A stretch of 64,000 nt of DNA, from assembly GCF_018320785.1 (NCBI RefSeq), contig NC_054872.1, forward strand, positions 18,868,769-18,932,768. Reading direction: 5' to 3'. Of this stretch, positions 1 through 13,485 are shown in pieces. The stretch is from Cheilinus undulatus (lineage: Eukaryota; Chordata; Actinopteri; Labriformes; Labridae). Both the position numbers and the translations under genes were made by a program. Within the stretch, counting starts at the first letter, position 1, and the number at the start of each line of letters is the position of its first letter. The notes under the pieces were generated by a model. That model saw nothing but the letters and a program-made list of their open reading frames with translations, ran no database searches and was not told where the DNA came from.

Positions 1-880
1 ATAAACATCAAACTTCCTCTTGCAGATCAGCTGTTTTAAATCAACTCAGGGCAAAAACAAATAATGACAACATATGTTGAAAGGTGATTTAATACGAAAA
101 GGCTACTGATGATAACATTAAAGCAGAAACACAGTTAGGGAGAGAAAGTAAGCAGAACAGGTGAGAAACAGGTGAGCTGGTGTGTGTGTATCCTATGAGG
201 AAAGGAGGGGGTGTGCAGGGGGGAGGCAAGACAAGTTTGTGTCAGTTTAATTTTGTGGAAAACACCAATAAAATCGATAGCATCAATTAAGCTATGATTA
301 AAATAATCAATCTCTGTGATAAAGGATTTTTTTTTTTAAATAATAGACAGACAAAAACTTAAAATATTATCTTTATGATTGCAACAAGGAATATGATCAT
401 TAAAAGGAATGCTCATTTTTGTGACTTTTTTCAGATAAAGGTTAATTTTTCTAAAAAAACAACAGTCTGTGGCAGTTTTTGGTATATTATCCTTGTTGAT
501 GCTTAATTGTAACTCATGTCAATGTGAGTATCTAATGTCAATGACAGTTTTTAAGGAAAGAAAATTTGTTTAATCTTCAATCTTTATCAGGAGTTCAGAC
601 CAGGAAAATTCATTTGAAAATGGCCAGTCAAACTGGAATCAGCACCAGTCTGATTTAATTACTAGAAGGGCACAAAACTGTTTAAAGAGAATGGAATTTT
701 ATAGAAAAAGCCACATAATTTTGTTCTGGAAGCACACAAAATTGGTGCATTAAACTTTAAAATATACAACATTTCAATTATTTGTTTTAAAATTTAGCTA
801 TTATTTACAGCACAAACCGAGTGGAAGATGGAATAATCATTCATTAACCATAATCGAGGAAAAGAGTCCAATGAATAGTG
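1..880. other. Non-coding AT-rich sequence, nothing recognised
   Basis: No supported gene, RNA or diagnostic repeat; short T and A runs only. Confidence 0.5.
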
Positions 881-889
881 ATTATGATT

Positions 890-1420
890 TTTGCCATAAT
901 GGCCCAGCCCTACCTCAACCCCACTGAACACTTGTGGGATTAGCTTCGGCGTGCTGTTTGTACCAGAGTGACCAACACAACCACACTGGCTGACTTGCAA
1001 CAAATGCTGGTTGAAGAATGGGATGCCATCCCACAGCAGTTCATGACCAGGTTGGTGACCAGCATGAGGAGGAGGAGGAGCCGTTGGAGGAGCTGTTGTG
1101 GCTATATATGGTTCTTCCACACGCTACTGAGGCTCCTGTTAGTTTAATGAAATAAATTGTTTAATTACCAATATGTCTTGTTTCTTCAGACTTTGCCAGT
1201 GGCAGAATAAGCTGTTTTGCATTGGCCAAGAAGAGTTGGCAAAATTTCATTGGTGCAGTCCACATACTCAGCACTGCTGCTCGAATGCACGTTTCTTACA
1301 AACGTGGAACATTTCAAAAGGGAAACAGGCCTTCCAATGGTATAAGATTTATAACCAAGAAGCATTGTGACAACACAGAAATAATGTAGCAAACACAAAT
1401 TTCCTTACTTTTTGTGCTAA
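890..1420 (+). mobile_element. 3' end of a Tc1-like transposon with decayed transposase
   Basis: The plus strand encodes the C-terminal hallmark of Tc1 transposases, L-N-P-T-E-H-L-W-D, then a stop, then L-R-R-A-V, followed by L-A-D-L-Q-Q-M-L-V-E-E-W-D-A-I-P. The in-frame stop and later frame loss show it is dead. The end near 1418 (reverse complement CACAAAAAGTAAGGAAATTT) matches another copy at 15552, identifying the terminal repeat. The 5' half, including the first catalytic aspartates, is missing. Confidence 0.8.
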
Positions 1421-4400
1421 ATTTATATATTTTATAAATACAACGGAGGCTGTATGTCCACATAACTACCACAAACACAGGCCAAAGTCTGCCCATCATT
1501 TACTTAAAAGAAGAAAAAGCCTGGTGTTTCAGATTGGAACAGTCCTCCAAAATAGACCTCCAGGTATGCAATCAAAGCAGGAGTGTAAATGCCTTAAACG
1601 TAGTTTTGTCAAACCCTACTTTGCATCTAAAAATACCACCAAACAGCCACAGTTAATTTTGAATTTGAAAATTAATTGAATATATATATATTGGTTTACA
1701 TTTTTTGAAACTTCTAACAGAAAAGATGTGTATATTGTTTCAGACAGAAATTCACAACTTGAAATCCAAAGTTTTCTGTTGTAAAAGCCTTAAAGGGCTT
1801 CACAATAAATTCATCATTATTGCAATATTTAAATTACCAATAAACATAATGTAAAAGTCTAAATTTGCCATGATAACCCATAGAATTGGTTTTGTGTAAA
1901 CAAACAATGCTATCTTGCTTTGTGTGCATTTGTTTTACAAGTTGGATGAAGGCTTCTGCATAAAGCTATGGCAGGATTAATCAATGTTATATTGCACACT
2001 GAAATTGTTCTTATATCATACAGGACTAATATGCAAGCATGATGTAAGCATGCTTTAAGCTCACATACATATAGCACATACACACATGAGAGCCTCATTG
2101 TCTTCACCACACACTTGTCTGTGTGCACACTTGAGTTTTAACCTCCTGTTGTTCAGTGGACTGAGTTTAAAAGCAGCACATCCTGGACCCTAAGCCACTC
2201 AGACTCACTAACACTGCCCTGCTACAAAGCCAGCATACCCACTTGGTGTCATGGTGTCCCCATGGCAACCTATATTTACACCACTTGACTGTGCAAGAGT
2301 GCAGTCTTCAGTTTAGTGGCAGCTATGGATTTGAGACCCAAACACAACAATACTGAGTTATTCAGGGAAAAAGAAACATAAATAGGCAGAAACACAGTAA
2401 GAATTCAAAACTGTTTCTGTTTGTGGAGTGAGTTTTAGAGACATATGAGCCCAGTAGAGCATCTGTTTGCAGTTGCCAGGCACACAGTTTCGTACTTCAG
2501 CATATGCCTTAGTGCTCATATTACAGCCATGTGCTTAAAAACCCCACTATAAACCTGTGTGGAGCAATCTGGCTGAATGAAAAAGCCACTCTTACTCTTG
2601 TCATTCATATACCCCATACAGTTCACAACATGCTCACTTTATACAGACAGTCAGATTCTAAAAACAGAGCAATACGAAGCAGGAATTGCGAAAACATACA
2701 TTCAAAAAACAACATTTTTCAGACAAATTTCTCCTAATGTTTAGTTTCCTTATTTCATAAATGGCAGTAGTCTAAAAAAGAGAACCACCAATACTGAAAC
2801 AGCTAGGGTTTTCCAGGAACATAAACCATCTGCCAAGCAGTTGATTAGTCACTTGATTACAGGCAGAGACTTTTCCCTGTAGACCAACAAGTAATAACGC
2901 ACTTTTGTTGTACATTTAGAATTAACTGCTTCTGCATAAGTCTCACTGTAAACCCTGATAGCTATCCAGACCCACACAAATTAAGTTAACTGAATTTGAT
3001 ATTTGTATATGTACTTCCTACTAGGTTTTGTCAAGTAATGTTTATTGCAGGGTGAAGAAAACCAATTAATTGTTGTTTCACGTAAAGTCAACTTTAAATA
3101 AACAAGTAACATCTAAGGGATGGATTGAATTTGCTGATTTACACCAATATCCAGTCGGTGGAGGTAAAAAGGTTAAAGCAACACTCAAGCAAGCAGAAAA
3201 AGAAGAAATTTCCCAGTCTGGGCTGTCTGAGCATGTGCCTAAGCCAAGTTTGCTGCACTGTAAAAAGAGGTGAGGAAAACACAAAAACTTGTGATTTCAA
3301 CTTTTGTGCAGCTCTAATGATATTTTTTAAATTAAAAGGTATGGTCTAGGTATTATAAGGCCTGGAACTGCATCTTTGCTCTGATTGTAAGAAGTCTGCA
3401 GTTTTGTAATATTGTAGACATCCTAAAAAAAAAAATGTATTTATATCTGCACACATGTGGGCAGAGTATGGCAAACTTCTGTTTTCCTATTTTGGCTGTT
3501 CTTGATAAAGTAGTAGAGAGGAGGACCCATGCGTCTTATTATTAGGCTAACTTGTACTTGAGAAAACACAACTGTCCTGCTCTGTAAGACCAAAGAGTTA
3601 AAGGTTGTTAAAAAAGTGGTGCATTAACTTGAAAATCCAAAATAGCTTTTTCATATCGATATTTTTTTGTTAATAAACACATTTTTAGTTTTAAGTAAAC
3701 AGTACTCAATCACTTCAATTACTTTTGTAAATGTACTGAAATTATTTGACAATCATGCCTTAATTTGCAGAGTTTTCCCTGGAAAGCCTTCGGGCATTGT
3801 GCACCATGAGTGAAGTCTCACTCAGAGAAGTCCCAGTGGAGAGCAACCACAATCACAATGGATGGTATACTGACCATGATAGAAGAAGACTTCCTGGTTC
3901 AGTGTGCACCTTTCAGTTATTTTCTGTAGTAGTCATTTAAGTTGCCCCAGCTTTAGTGGCATAAATGTTCAAGATTTAAGTTATGTAAGAAAAGTATGGG
4001 GAAAATTACAGAGGATAAAGGACATAAGGAACTTTTATGGTTGTTGTGATTTGGATTTAAAAATAATTTTTAAGTATAGGAAAGTTTCTAAAGTGCACTT
4101 TAACTTAAAAAAAAAGTTAAATTTACCCGACTTCAAACTACAAGTAAAATTGAGTTGATATAACTTAAAATGGCTGAGCAGCCTACCAACTACAAGTAGT
4201 TAGTTTCACTTGAAACTGCCTACTAGTATGAAATAGTTTTTTTTTGTACTCTTCACTTAGTCATTTGTACATCTTACTTAGTTTATCAATTGTAAATTAT
4301 AAAATACTTGAAGCTATCCAAATTCAAGATAAAGTGCATAACACTTAAAAGCTTTTGTAAATGCAACACACGATATCTGGTTTACTGTACTGAGGTAAAA

Positions 4401-7400
4401 AGTTATTCTTACGTTGTTTTTAAAGACAATCAGTTTGCAGGATTTTTTAAGTAAGGTTTACTAATTGGGTTTTACAGTGTAGCAGTGAGGAAAATACTGT
4501 CGGTCACTGTCAATCCCTCAGTGTGAGAGTATAGGTATGGGGAAGTGCTCTGAGGGGGGACCTCAGTGACTGACTAGGAGCAAAATAAATGTAAAAAATT
4601 GAACTTTATTGTATAGAGATAGTCATCTTGACTATATGTTGCAGACACAGCATGACACAGCACAGTTGGCATTTAAGTTTTCTATTATTATTTCAGGTCT
4701 GCTCTCAACGCTCTACAATTACAACCAGCCATAACTCTCAGCAAAGCTCCTCATATACTCAACAGCAGGTTGACCAAATGTCTCATTCAACACACCAAAA
4801 GACTTGAAATCAATGATACACAGAGTAGTGCTTTACCTCACTCAAAGGCATGTGGCCAAAAGGCCAATCAATGTATCTCTCTAGTACGTGCCTCTTTTAG
4901 TAACTATCTTCCTGCCTTTTTACAAGGTGGAAGTAAACAGAATTAAGATCACAAGAGGCTTAACTACTGTTGTAGCTCTGGGAAGAACTGTCTGACTTGT
5001 GTTTCATCCAAGAAAATCAATACAAGCATGGCATTAAAGTCCAGAACATATGAAAGTAACAACAACAAACACTACCAGTATAGTTTGGCTGCTTTTGAGG
5101 ACTTTTTATTGAAAGTTCAAAGCCTAAAATAAAACATGTTGATCATTCTTCTGGTGTTTTACTGGATTTGATAAAATCCTTGTTATTTAATTATCAAGGA
5201 ATGACCTCCATCTCTATAAAAAACAAATGGTAAGAGCTTGGTTAATCTGTTCAAAGGAGCAGAGTCACCAACAGTAACATAATGACCCATGAGAGATAAA
5301 ACTAACACCACGTCTCAGTAGCTAAATGAATTGTGTCTCATTGGGATCAATTATAGCTCCTTCCCCTACAGTAACTAACAGGGTTTGGATTCAGGATGTA
5401 TTGAAATGACCTCCGGTTAGGTCTGAACCAGTGATCTAGGAGTGTCTGTTTCACAGCTACTTAGAGGACAAAAATCCACTTACTCTAATAGCACCCCACC
5501 CCACCCCACACTATCCTCCCCTGTCCTCTCTTCTCCCAACGTGACACATCACATCACAGTCATCTCGTCCTCTTGTGACCACTGACAAAGCAGCGTGCTG
5601 TTTGTGTTCACACCAGACATGTTCCAAGACAACAACTATGAGCAATACATCTGTTAAAGTTGGCCAAAGTAAATAACTCTTTTCCTCTCAGTTGTAACAA
5701 GCCATATTTCAACTCAGTCATCTCAAGCTGTTCATAGCTTACCAGGATTTAGCTGACATTACTAGACATTTCTAGCTTGGTACTCCCTAAATTAATGGAA
5801 AAACTGCAAAGTTCATAATGCTTGTGTCAAAGTCATACTCTACTGAACAGAGTTGGTACAATGCCAGAATTTTAGTATTTAAGATAGTTTAAGTGGAATC
5901 ATAAAGTATGGAAAGCATGGGAAATTTTTACCAACATTTATACTGAAGCAATGTTCTTAATACTTTTGGAGCTCATATCTATTAGCCTACTAATTGGGCA
6001 TCATTACAGAGGATTGCTAAATCAATAGTTTATTCTCACAACTACTGTTTTAATTGGAGTACAAAGTTAAAAGCTGTGCACCAGCTGTAGTAAACATGCA
6101 GCTCATGGGTGGCAAACAGGCCCACAGCACAGGAAAAACAGAGAGAACAGAGAGGTAAAGGGAAAGACAGATAATGAAGGTTGGGGAAAAAAAGAAGATG
6201 AAGAACCCTAAGGTGACACAGAACCTCATGCGGCTCCAGATTTAGAAGGAAAAAGAATTTAAAAGGGTAAATAAGCTGAGGGAGTAGGGCTGGATGAGTC
6301 CAAAAAACAAAACAAAAAAAAAATGCAGCCTTTCTTAAAGGAATTATCAGAATGATTTTTTTAAAAAGACATAAAAACAAAAAGAACTGAGAATAATAAA
6401 GATACAACTATTCATTAGGTTTGTTGATTCAGCTTTACTGCACAAACTTCCTACATTCTGCCATTAGATCTACTGGCTGGTTAAATCAACCAAAATCTTC
6501 ATATCCGCTGCTAATACCAGTAGTTTACTTTTAAAGCTTTAGACTGCTGCTACCTTTCTCATGTTGATAGTATTGTGCATCCCTAATATTACTGTCAGTG
6601 GTAAGTAAACAATGTTTATACTGAGCATTTGGCCAGGCATTTATTTTTTTTTTTCAATCAACAGAAGCTATACTGATATGAATGTTACTGTCTTACTCAA
6701 TAGCTTAATTGAAAATATATTGAGATGTCAAAAACTGAATATTGCCCTGCCTTGGGAGGGAGTCAAACATCAGAGAAGAATAGAGGGAGAGAAGGAATGT
6801 AGAGACAGAGCAACAGGAAGTAATAATTAGTCTGTTCTCTATTCCCTAAGCTGCTTGTCCAATTAGAGAGGCGGGGGGAGCTCCAGCTGGAGACACAAGA
6901 AGAAAAACACCTACGTTACATGTTGGAATTAGCAGAAAGACATAGGGTTCAGACACTAGGAGCCTTTGGTTTAAAAATAACAGAAGTAACCAATATGAAA
7001 ATCAGGACCAATCCTCATGTTTAGTGTCATAATTCCTTTTGTATGTTTTCCAAATAAGCAAGGAGATTTGATGTCTTTCAGTCACTGTTAACTGTCCTTG
7101 TTAAGTAATATCCCTAGATCATAGCTTAAAAACTGCATGTTGCTGATCTTTCACTGAGCTGATGTAAGAGTTTCATACTGCAGCCAAGAAATTTAGGGTT
7201 TGTTCTTCCCAACAAAAAGCATCTTCTCTGAATCAGCTGTTAGGTACTGTAGACTAGCTAACGAGCATTTAATTGATGATACCAGATATACATCAGCTTT
7301 TTGATAATGGTGAACAATGATGACAATACTAGCATTGATGTGTAACATGAAGAAGCAAAAAGGCTTAACTTGAATTCCATCTTGAATATTGTCATTAGGA

Positions 7401-7440
7401 TTGCAAAGACTGAGGGGGTTTTAAAAGAAAAACGACTAGA
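1421..7440. other. Long non-coding stretch, no gene recognised
   Basis: Only short or low-complexity frames. A (TA)n run lies near 1681-1692. A possible splice-like exon around 3770-3900 (ttgcag before, ATGAGTGAAG inside) has no coding support and is not called. Confidence 0.45.
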
Positions 7441-7444
7441 AGTC

Positions 7445-7990
7445 AATCAAGTAGGTCCGACATCACCCCAATCCTGTCTTCTCTCCATTGGTTGCCCATA
7501 AAATATAGAATTGATTTTAAAATCTTTTTATTGATATTTAAAGCACAGCACCATCTGGCCCCTCCCTATATCACTGAGCTCTTAACTCTTAACTACACCC
7601 GAAATTGTAATTTAAGATCCTAATAGCACTTTCATTTGCTGTTCCCAGGTCCAGACTGGCTATGAAAGGTGACTGGGCATTTGCCACTTGAGCCCCTAAA
7701 CTCTGGAACTGCCTGCCAGAGGATATAAGGCTGACACACTCACTAGATTTTCAAAATCTAAGCTTAAAACTTATATAGAAAGGCTTTTATAATTGAAAAT
7801 CCTTGTTAATCTTGGGCTTTATTTAAACTGTATCTATCTCCCAATCCTCCCTATAATCTTTGTTGTATTTTATCATGTGTATTCATCCTGTCTTTTTTTT
7901 TTACTGTTGTTTGTTCCTTTTTTTTAATTTGTCCCAAAAATGTGTTTTGATAAGTGCTATATATATATATATATATATAAATATATTATT
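7445..7990 (+). mobile_element. Degenerate 3' end of a jockey/L2-type LINE
   Basis: Broken plus-strand translation keeps the C-terminal pattern of fish L2/Rex1-like LINE ORF2 (H-W-L-P-I-K-Y-R-I-D-F-K, then W-N-C-L-P-E-type motifs), with frame breaks. It ends in T-rich sequence, an (AT)n run at 7962-7980 and a short A/T tail. A better-preserved relative lies at 54814-55560. Confidence 0.65.
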
Positions 7991-8211
7991 ATCATTATAA
8001 GTTCTAGCTCCAGTTAAACGCACCCTGTGTGTTTTCTGACCGCAGACAGAGCAGAGACACGCACTTGCTCACCAACGCTCACACATTAACACACACGCTC
8101 ATCTAAATATAGATGTACTTAAAGAGGATGAGAAATAGTTTGATTTTACTGATGCAGCTCTTTATATTTAGGTCTGTTGTAAATAAATTACTTTCAAAAT
8201 AATCTAAATGC

Positions 8212-8212
<1 letters not shown>

Positions 8213-8244
<32 letters not shown>
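8213..8244. repeat. (TTA)n microsatellite
   Basis: Uninterrupted trinucleotide repeat of about ten TTA units. Confidence 0.95.
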
Positions 8245-8245
<1 letters not shown>

Positions 8246-8507
8246 ATTGAAGCAATGGGTGCATAGTGTAGTAAAATAAAGGTGTGGTAGAATGTTAAAG
8301 TAAAAGGTTTGATCTGAAGAGCATTAAAATGTACAGTTTGAGTCAGAGTTGGACAGGACAAACTGTGTGTAAGCATTGATAGCCTGTTCAGTACAAGAGG
8401 AGTTAGTTTAAACATTTCTTAATAGACCTGAATGCTTCGTGATAATGACTTTCAGCCGTATGAAGGACATATTTTCTACTCATATATTTTTTTTCCAAAA
8501 TTAAAAA

Positions 8508-8582
8508 AAATCTCATCTTGTCTCGTGGGCCCAAATCTTGTCTCCTCTCGTCTCGTGGGATAAATGTCTCGTCACACCCCTA
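8508..8582. repeat. CTCGTCTCGTGGG-type interspersed repeat end
   Basis: Two close copies of a TCTCGTGGG-containing motif followed by a CACACCCCTA end, a pattern I associate with dispersed fish DNA-transposon ends. Its partner end was not found. Confidence 0.4.
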
Positions 8583-8960
8583 GCTGTCATAATTACTTTT
8601 TCTTTAGTAGCAGTTGTAAATTTACACTTTTGCTGATATATACGTGGCTGTTCTGGGAAGGAGAAGCTGGGGTGGAGAAGGGTTGTAAAAAGTGGACTGG
8701 AGAGGGAGCCGCAAAGCATAGTCAGGTTAGAGCAAATTAAATATGGCATTATGAGTGCGATTAGCCAATAGCGTGTATAAAAGCAAATCAGCTGGCCATC
8801 AGCTGATGAGAGCTTTCATGAGATCAGCTGATCTCAATTATATAGCAGTGCCTGACTCTGTGGCCTGCCTGAACTAATGCTATACAGTTGATTTACTCGA
8901 TCATGTTATAAATAGGCAAGTTTGTATAGATATGGATGTGCCATACCTACTATATCATAT

Positions 8961-9765
8961 AGGGTAGGGGTGGGTAAAAATATCGATTAATCGATGCATC
9001 GCAATATTTTCCCCCCAAATTCAATATCGATTCAGCAAATCCTCTGAATCGATTCACCTTCTGGCCAGTGGGAGTCGCTGTGTATGTGATTCGCATTGTA
9101 TGGACGGAGGCCGTACTTAACCAAACAACAACCAACCATAACCATGTTATGTGAGGTTTATCACAATTTCCAAGAGGAAAGGAATATCATAACATATATA
9201 ATAAAGTTGTCCAATTTACTGAGGTTTCCTGAACGCATCATATTTTTGTCTTCAGCTCGTTAAGTTCGCCAATTAACTTCAATTCTGATGATTCCACTGC
9301 AGATTTCTACACTGGATTAATACTGTTAACAAACAGGACTTGCTCAAAGTTTTGGAGCATTTATCAGCATTTATCTGAGCAGCTGAAGAAGAGAACTGTC
9401 CTGAAGCAGCTGAAGTGAGGGATATGTGAGCCACCCTGGTCATTTTTTTTTTTTAATCCCAAAAAGTCCCACACGGCTGACTTCAAGTGTTTATTCCGAG
9501 GGAACAGCTCTTCCTCTTCCATGCTGTAGCTTGTTTGGGACTGCGACATGCCTCCACCTGCAACTACAGGAAGCAACAGGAGGCGATGACATGCGGTTGT
9601 TGTGTAACTTTGTTTTCGTTCTGGGCGAGTTGCGCTGTCATACCAATATGGTTCCCGGCATAATCTTTTCTGGAAATTGACGGTATTTGGGAAACGTTAC
9701 GATTAACTAATCGTAAAGTTTAACACCGCAATTAATCGTGAAAACAGGTAATCATGCCATCCCTA
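8961..9765 (-). mobile_element. hAT-type element with target-site duplication and ZBED-like remnant
   Basis: Flanked by the direct repeat ATATCATAT at 8952-8960 and 9766-9774, fitting the 8-bp duplication of hAT elements. The ends are similar inverted repeats (TAGGGGTGGG left, TAGGGATGGC on the complement of the right). Inside, the minus strand near 9400-9560 encodes H-L-K-S-A-V-W-D-F-L-G-L, a pattern typical of the BED-finger start of hAT/ZBED transposases, then breaks. At 805 bp it is an internally deleted, non-autonomous copy. Confidence 0.7.
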
Positions 9766-10004
9766 ATATCATATGGTGTGCACTGAAATTTTTGCTTCAT
9801 CTTAGGTGTGCATTGAGCAAAAAAAAAAAAAAAAAAGGTTAAAACCACCAGTCTACACTGTCCATTTATATTAATATTAGTGTTTCTTAGTAGCATTTCA
9901 TCATACAACACTGAAAAGATAGGAACGAAATGCAACCATTATTTTTGAAGTTGCCTTACGTCCCAGTCAAAGCCTCCAGTAACTTCCTAAAACAGGACAC
10001 CTGT

Positions 10005-10198
10005 GGGCACACAGATGGTCAAGTGGTTTAAGACGCGCACCATGTATGCAGGCAGCCCGGGTTCGAATCCAGCCTGTGGCTCTCCACCACATGTCTCTCC
10101 CCATTCTCTCCCCATTCTCTTCCCTGTTTCCGAGTCTATCCACTGTCCTCCTCTATCTAATAAAAGCACGAAAAGGCCTAAAAAAAAATCTTTAAAAA
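10005..10198 (+). mobile_element. tRNA-derived SINE copy 1, with 11-bp target duplication
   Basis: Pol III-like A box (TGGTCAAGTGGTTTAAG) and B box (GGTTCGAATCC) head, a conserved body (CTCTCCCCATTCTCT, AATAAAAGCACGAAAAGG) and an A-rich tail. Direct repeats AGGACACCTGT at 9994-10004 and 10199-10209 are exact, showing L1-type insertion. Two reading frames across it are not genes. Confidence 0.9.
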
Positions 10199-10209
10199 AG
10201 GACACCTGT

Positions 10210-12345
10210 AACAAGGTGACACAAAGTTGTTGCACAAGTAGCAGTATTAAGAGGTTACGAGACTCTGAAATCTATCAAAACTTCTGCAAGAGAGCATACA
10301 CTTTACCACCTCAGCCTTATCAGGGGGTTTTACTGGCATGGCACAGCAGTTGGTGTAAGAGGAGTCAGTCCAGCCTGCACACACACATGCAATCCGTCTG
10401 TCTTCCTCCCTGACAAACCCACATACCACAGAGACTAACGTATGACTGCTGTCCTCCAGAAATAAATCTGAGTAGCCTATAACAGCTGCATAAGAAGAGA
10501 ACAGACAGATACACTCTATTAAACTGATACAGGCTTACTTGGGTGTTTAAGAAGTGCTTTCTTTCATCTGTGATGGAGGTTGGCATACAGGAGACAAAAA
10601 GGTTGGAGAGTTTGACCTAAAGACAGTCTATAAATACAGCTAGTCTAGATGTTTTAAATGTTTTGGGTGTATTGTGGCACGGCTATGGAGTAAATGTATT
10701 CAGAGATAGAGTGCTGCTTTGATTTCTGCTCAGACAGCCTCTTAATTGCTTCCTGCTGTGCCTGGGTTTATAACCCCTAATAATAACCACAGTATAGCTG
10801 TATTGTAATTAAAGCTTCTAGTAAAATGTGATTAAGGAAAGCACTTAAAGCACTTGATTAAGAAAAGAAGTGCTTCATGTTGTGTGTATTATGGTGACAA
10901 GTTCCCCAAAGATATTATGTTTTAATCTACCAGTCTACTTCTGCTTTCCTGACTCCTTATTAAATGAATTAACTGTTTAAAGGTTATACAGTATGCTTTA
11001 GATTTAACATGTACTTTGGTCAAGCTCCTATCCTTGCAGAACAAGCTCATGGAAGCATTGCATCCACACCCTTCTATTTAAAACATCGCTGCATGTGACA
11101 TGGACACAGATATTACCAGATACATACTGTACTGCTGCCAAAGACGCATAGCCTCAAACACTCCCACTCTCTGGCCTATCTCAGCTTTCTTACAAGTTAT
11201 ATTTAACCCATTATAAAAATAACTCCAGATGTGGCCACATACACTTAAACATGTTCCACGTTGCCTAAAGTAAATACAGTACAGCTCTGAAGTAAGGGAG
11301 GAAAAGGAGGGAACTCCCTTAGTCAGCAGTGCTGAGCTGGTGGCTGACCACATCAACCTTAAAGTTCTAAGCAAAGGAGATTTTGTGAAGGATGTGAAGG
11401 GTGTGGAGCTTTTGTATAACGGTCGTTAAATCTTCCTCTATTTATGACTGAAGCAGGAGAAGACTTGGTTATATTTACAATACTTTAGTGTACTTATGCA
11501 AGTATTTTAAGAAACTGTATGGACTGACAGACACACATGGCACTCAAATGCCATGCAAACTGACATTCTAGTCCACTAGGCACAGTTTCAAATTCAAGAG
11601 CATGAGCAGCACAGTTAGCAAATAGAGTTGATTTCCCCCTCATATACAGTGCTCATGAATGCACAATGGTATGCAAATAGATCATTCACAAAATTAGGGC
11701 AGTGGGTGGCCAACAAATAACTGGAAGTTTAATCTAGGTCTTTATTTCTCTGTAAAATCTGCCATCCTGGTCTTCTGAAATTTGTGTTTCATAACTAAAT
11801 AACACAAAACCAGATTAAAATGCACGAACAAGAGATGCATTTCAAATTAAATTCATGACCTACCAACAACAAGGCAGATGGCAGAAAAACTCAGAATGTG
11901 AGTGATGAGGTTTTTTTATGCTGTGGTTTTTTATACATGATCAGGAAAAGTTTGATTTTAGTACATTATTTCGAAAAAAGACACCTGTATGTATGCACAA
12001 TGTATAGAGCATGAAATCTCTGCTGCAAAAAATGGTATCAAAACACATTTTAAGATAAAAAATATTGCACTGTCTGCGATTTGAAAATTGCAGCAAGTCA
12101 TACTGCAATTTTATCTAATTTGCAATTAATTGACCAGCCCTAATACAAACAGGAATATAGGCAGACATACAGTAAAAAACGTGTGTTAATGTGTGCCCAT
12201 TAAGATTGATGTGGATGATAACTATAATAACAGTAACTGAATAACTTAAACCTTTTAGACCAACATCTCAGCACAGTAGATAGTTATAGGAAAATAGCCT
12301 AACCTAAACTAAACTGACCTAACCTAACTTTACCTAACAACCTAA
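10210..12345. other. Non-coding stretch, nothing recognised except a CCTAA-rich patch
   Basis: No gene supported. A degenerate (CCTAA)n run of about 55 bases lies at 12298-12352. Confidence 0.45.
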
Positions 12346-13448
12346 CCTGACCCTGGCCTGCCCACACAAAAGGCTGGGCCCTGACAAACCCAGTGAATGG
12401 GCCCTCTTCAGCTGTGATTTAGTGATGGAATCAATGCATGTGTTTTGGATCAGCAGCATTGGTGCTAGTGTCCCATTTACCAGTTGCTTCATTTTAAGTG
12501 TGTCAAGCTGTCATTAGGTTCTGATGTTAAAATAATTTATTTGTGCCACTTTTTTAACCCCTTTTCACCACTATTTTGCTCATATATACAACTTTTTCCC
12601 CTTTGACTCATTTTTTTCAACATTTTAACCAATTTTTGCCATTCTTTAACCGCTTTTCACTACTTAATTCAATCATTTTAGCTACTCTTTAACCCCCTTT
12701 CACTAATTTATCTGGCCATTTTTGCCATTTTTATCCCATTTTTGATACTGTTTGATCCTTTTTGACCCATTTTTCGCACATTTGTGTTACCCTTTGGCTC
12801 CATTCCACTGCTTTATCTGGCCAATTTTTGCAACATTTCTGCAACTCTTAACCCATTTTTGCTACTCTTTAACCCCACTTCACCACTTTGCCACGTAATT
12901 TTTTGCCACTTTTAACCCAATTGTGCAATTATTTAACTAGTTGTCCCTTAAAGATGTCTCAGCTCCTTTTTTGTTTTCTGACATTTTTATGTTTGTGGAC
13001 ATCATGGCTTAGCTATGAAGTCAGGCAAAACTTTCCAAGTGGTTTATGTGCACATCCACATTGTTAACATTAGCAAAAAGGTCATTCTGTTTTAATCCAA
13101 TCCAATCCAACTTTATTTGTTAAGCACTTTAAAAACAACCACAGTTGACCAAAGTGCTGTATGGGAGAATAAATAAAAATATATAAAAAACACAGCAGCT
13201 CACAAGAGATAAAGAGAAAGAAAGATAGAGGTTTGCATTTTGAAAAAGGCTACACTTTACTACAGTGTAAATAAATACAATTCATTTGTGTTGCTTTGGT
13301 AAGTGTTACTATTCCAGCTAAATATGAAATATGGTTATCAAAAAAACACTTTACAATGGAGCATGATTTTCCTGGTGTCCATGGGCCCCCCATTTGACTG
13401 GGCCCCAGAAGGCTCTCCCTTTAATCCTCCCTTATGGGTGGCCTTGCC
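12345..13448 (+). repeat. Minisatellite-core interspersed element, copy A
   Basis: Three parts. A 5' block (12350-12540) has GGCTGGGCCCTGACAAACC-like sequence. The core (12540-12950) is degenerate repeats of TTTTTGCCACTTTTAACCCA type. A 3' block ends in CCATGGGCCC...GGGCCCCAGAAGGCTC and TTATGGGTGGCCT. The same three blocks in the same order occur at 25265-26505. A LINE tail is inserted in the 3' block (13097-13230). I know of no autonomous partner. Confidence 0.75.
13097..13230 (-). mobile_element. LINE/SINE 3' tail inserted in element copy A
   Basis: AATCCAATCCAA followed by CTTTATTTGTTAAGCACTTT and an AAAGTGCTGTA block: the reversed tail of a common fish retroelement. A better copy is at 23468-23570. 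Confidence 0.55.
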
Positions 13449-13485
13449 TGACCTGACCTAACCCAACTTATCTTAACATATATAA

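Noticed and set aside
6042-6407. 121-residue minus-strand frame
   Set aside because: Rich in Phe, Leu and runs of F/I from A-rich sequence on the plus strand; no motif.
10003-10413. 136-residue frame and tRNA-like A and B boxes
   Set aside because: The boxes belong to a SINE with a target duplication and A-rich tail, so neither a tRNA gene nor a protein gene.
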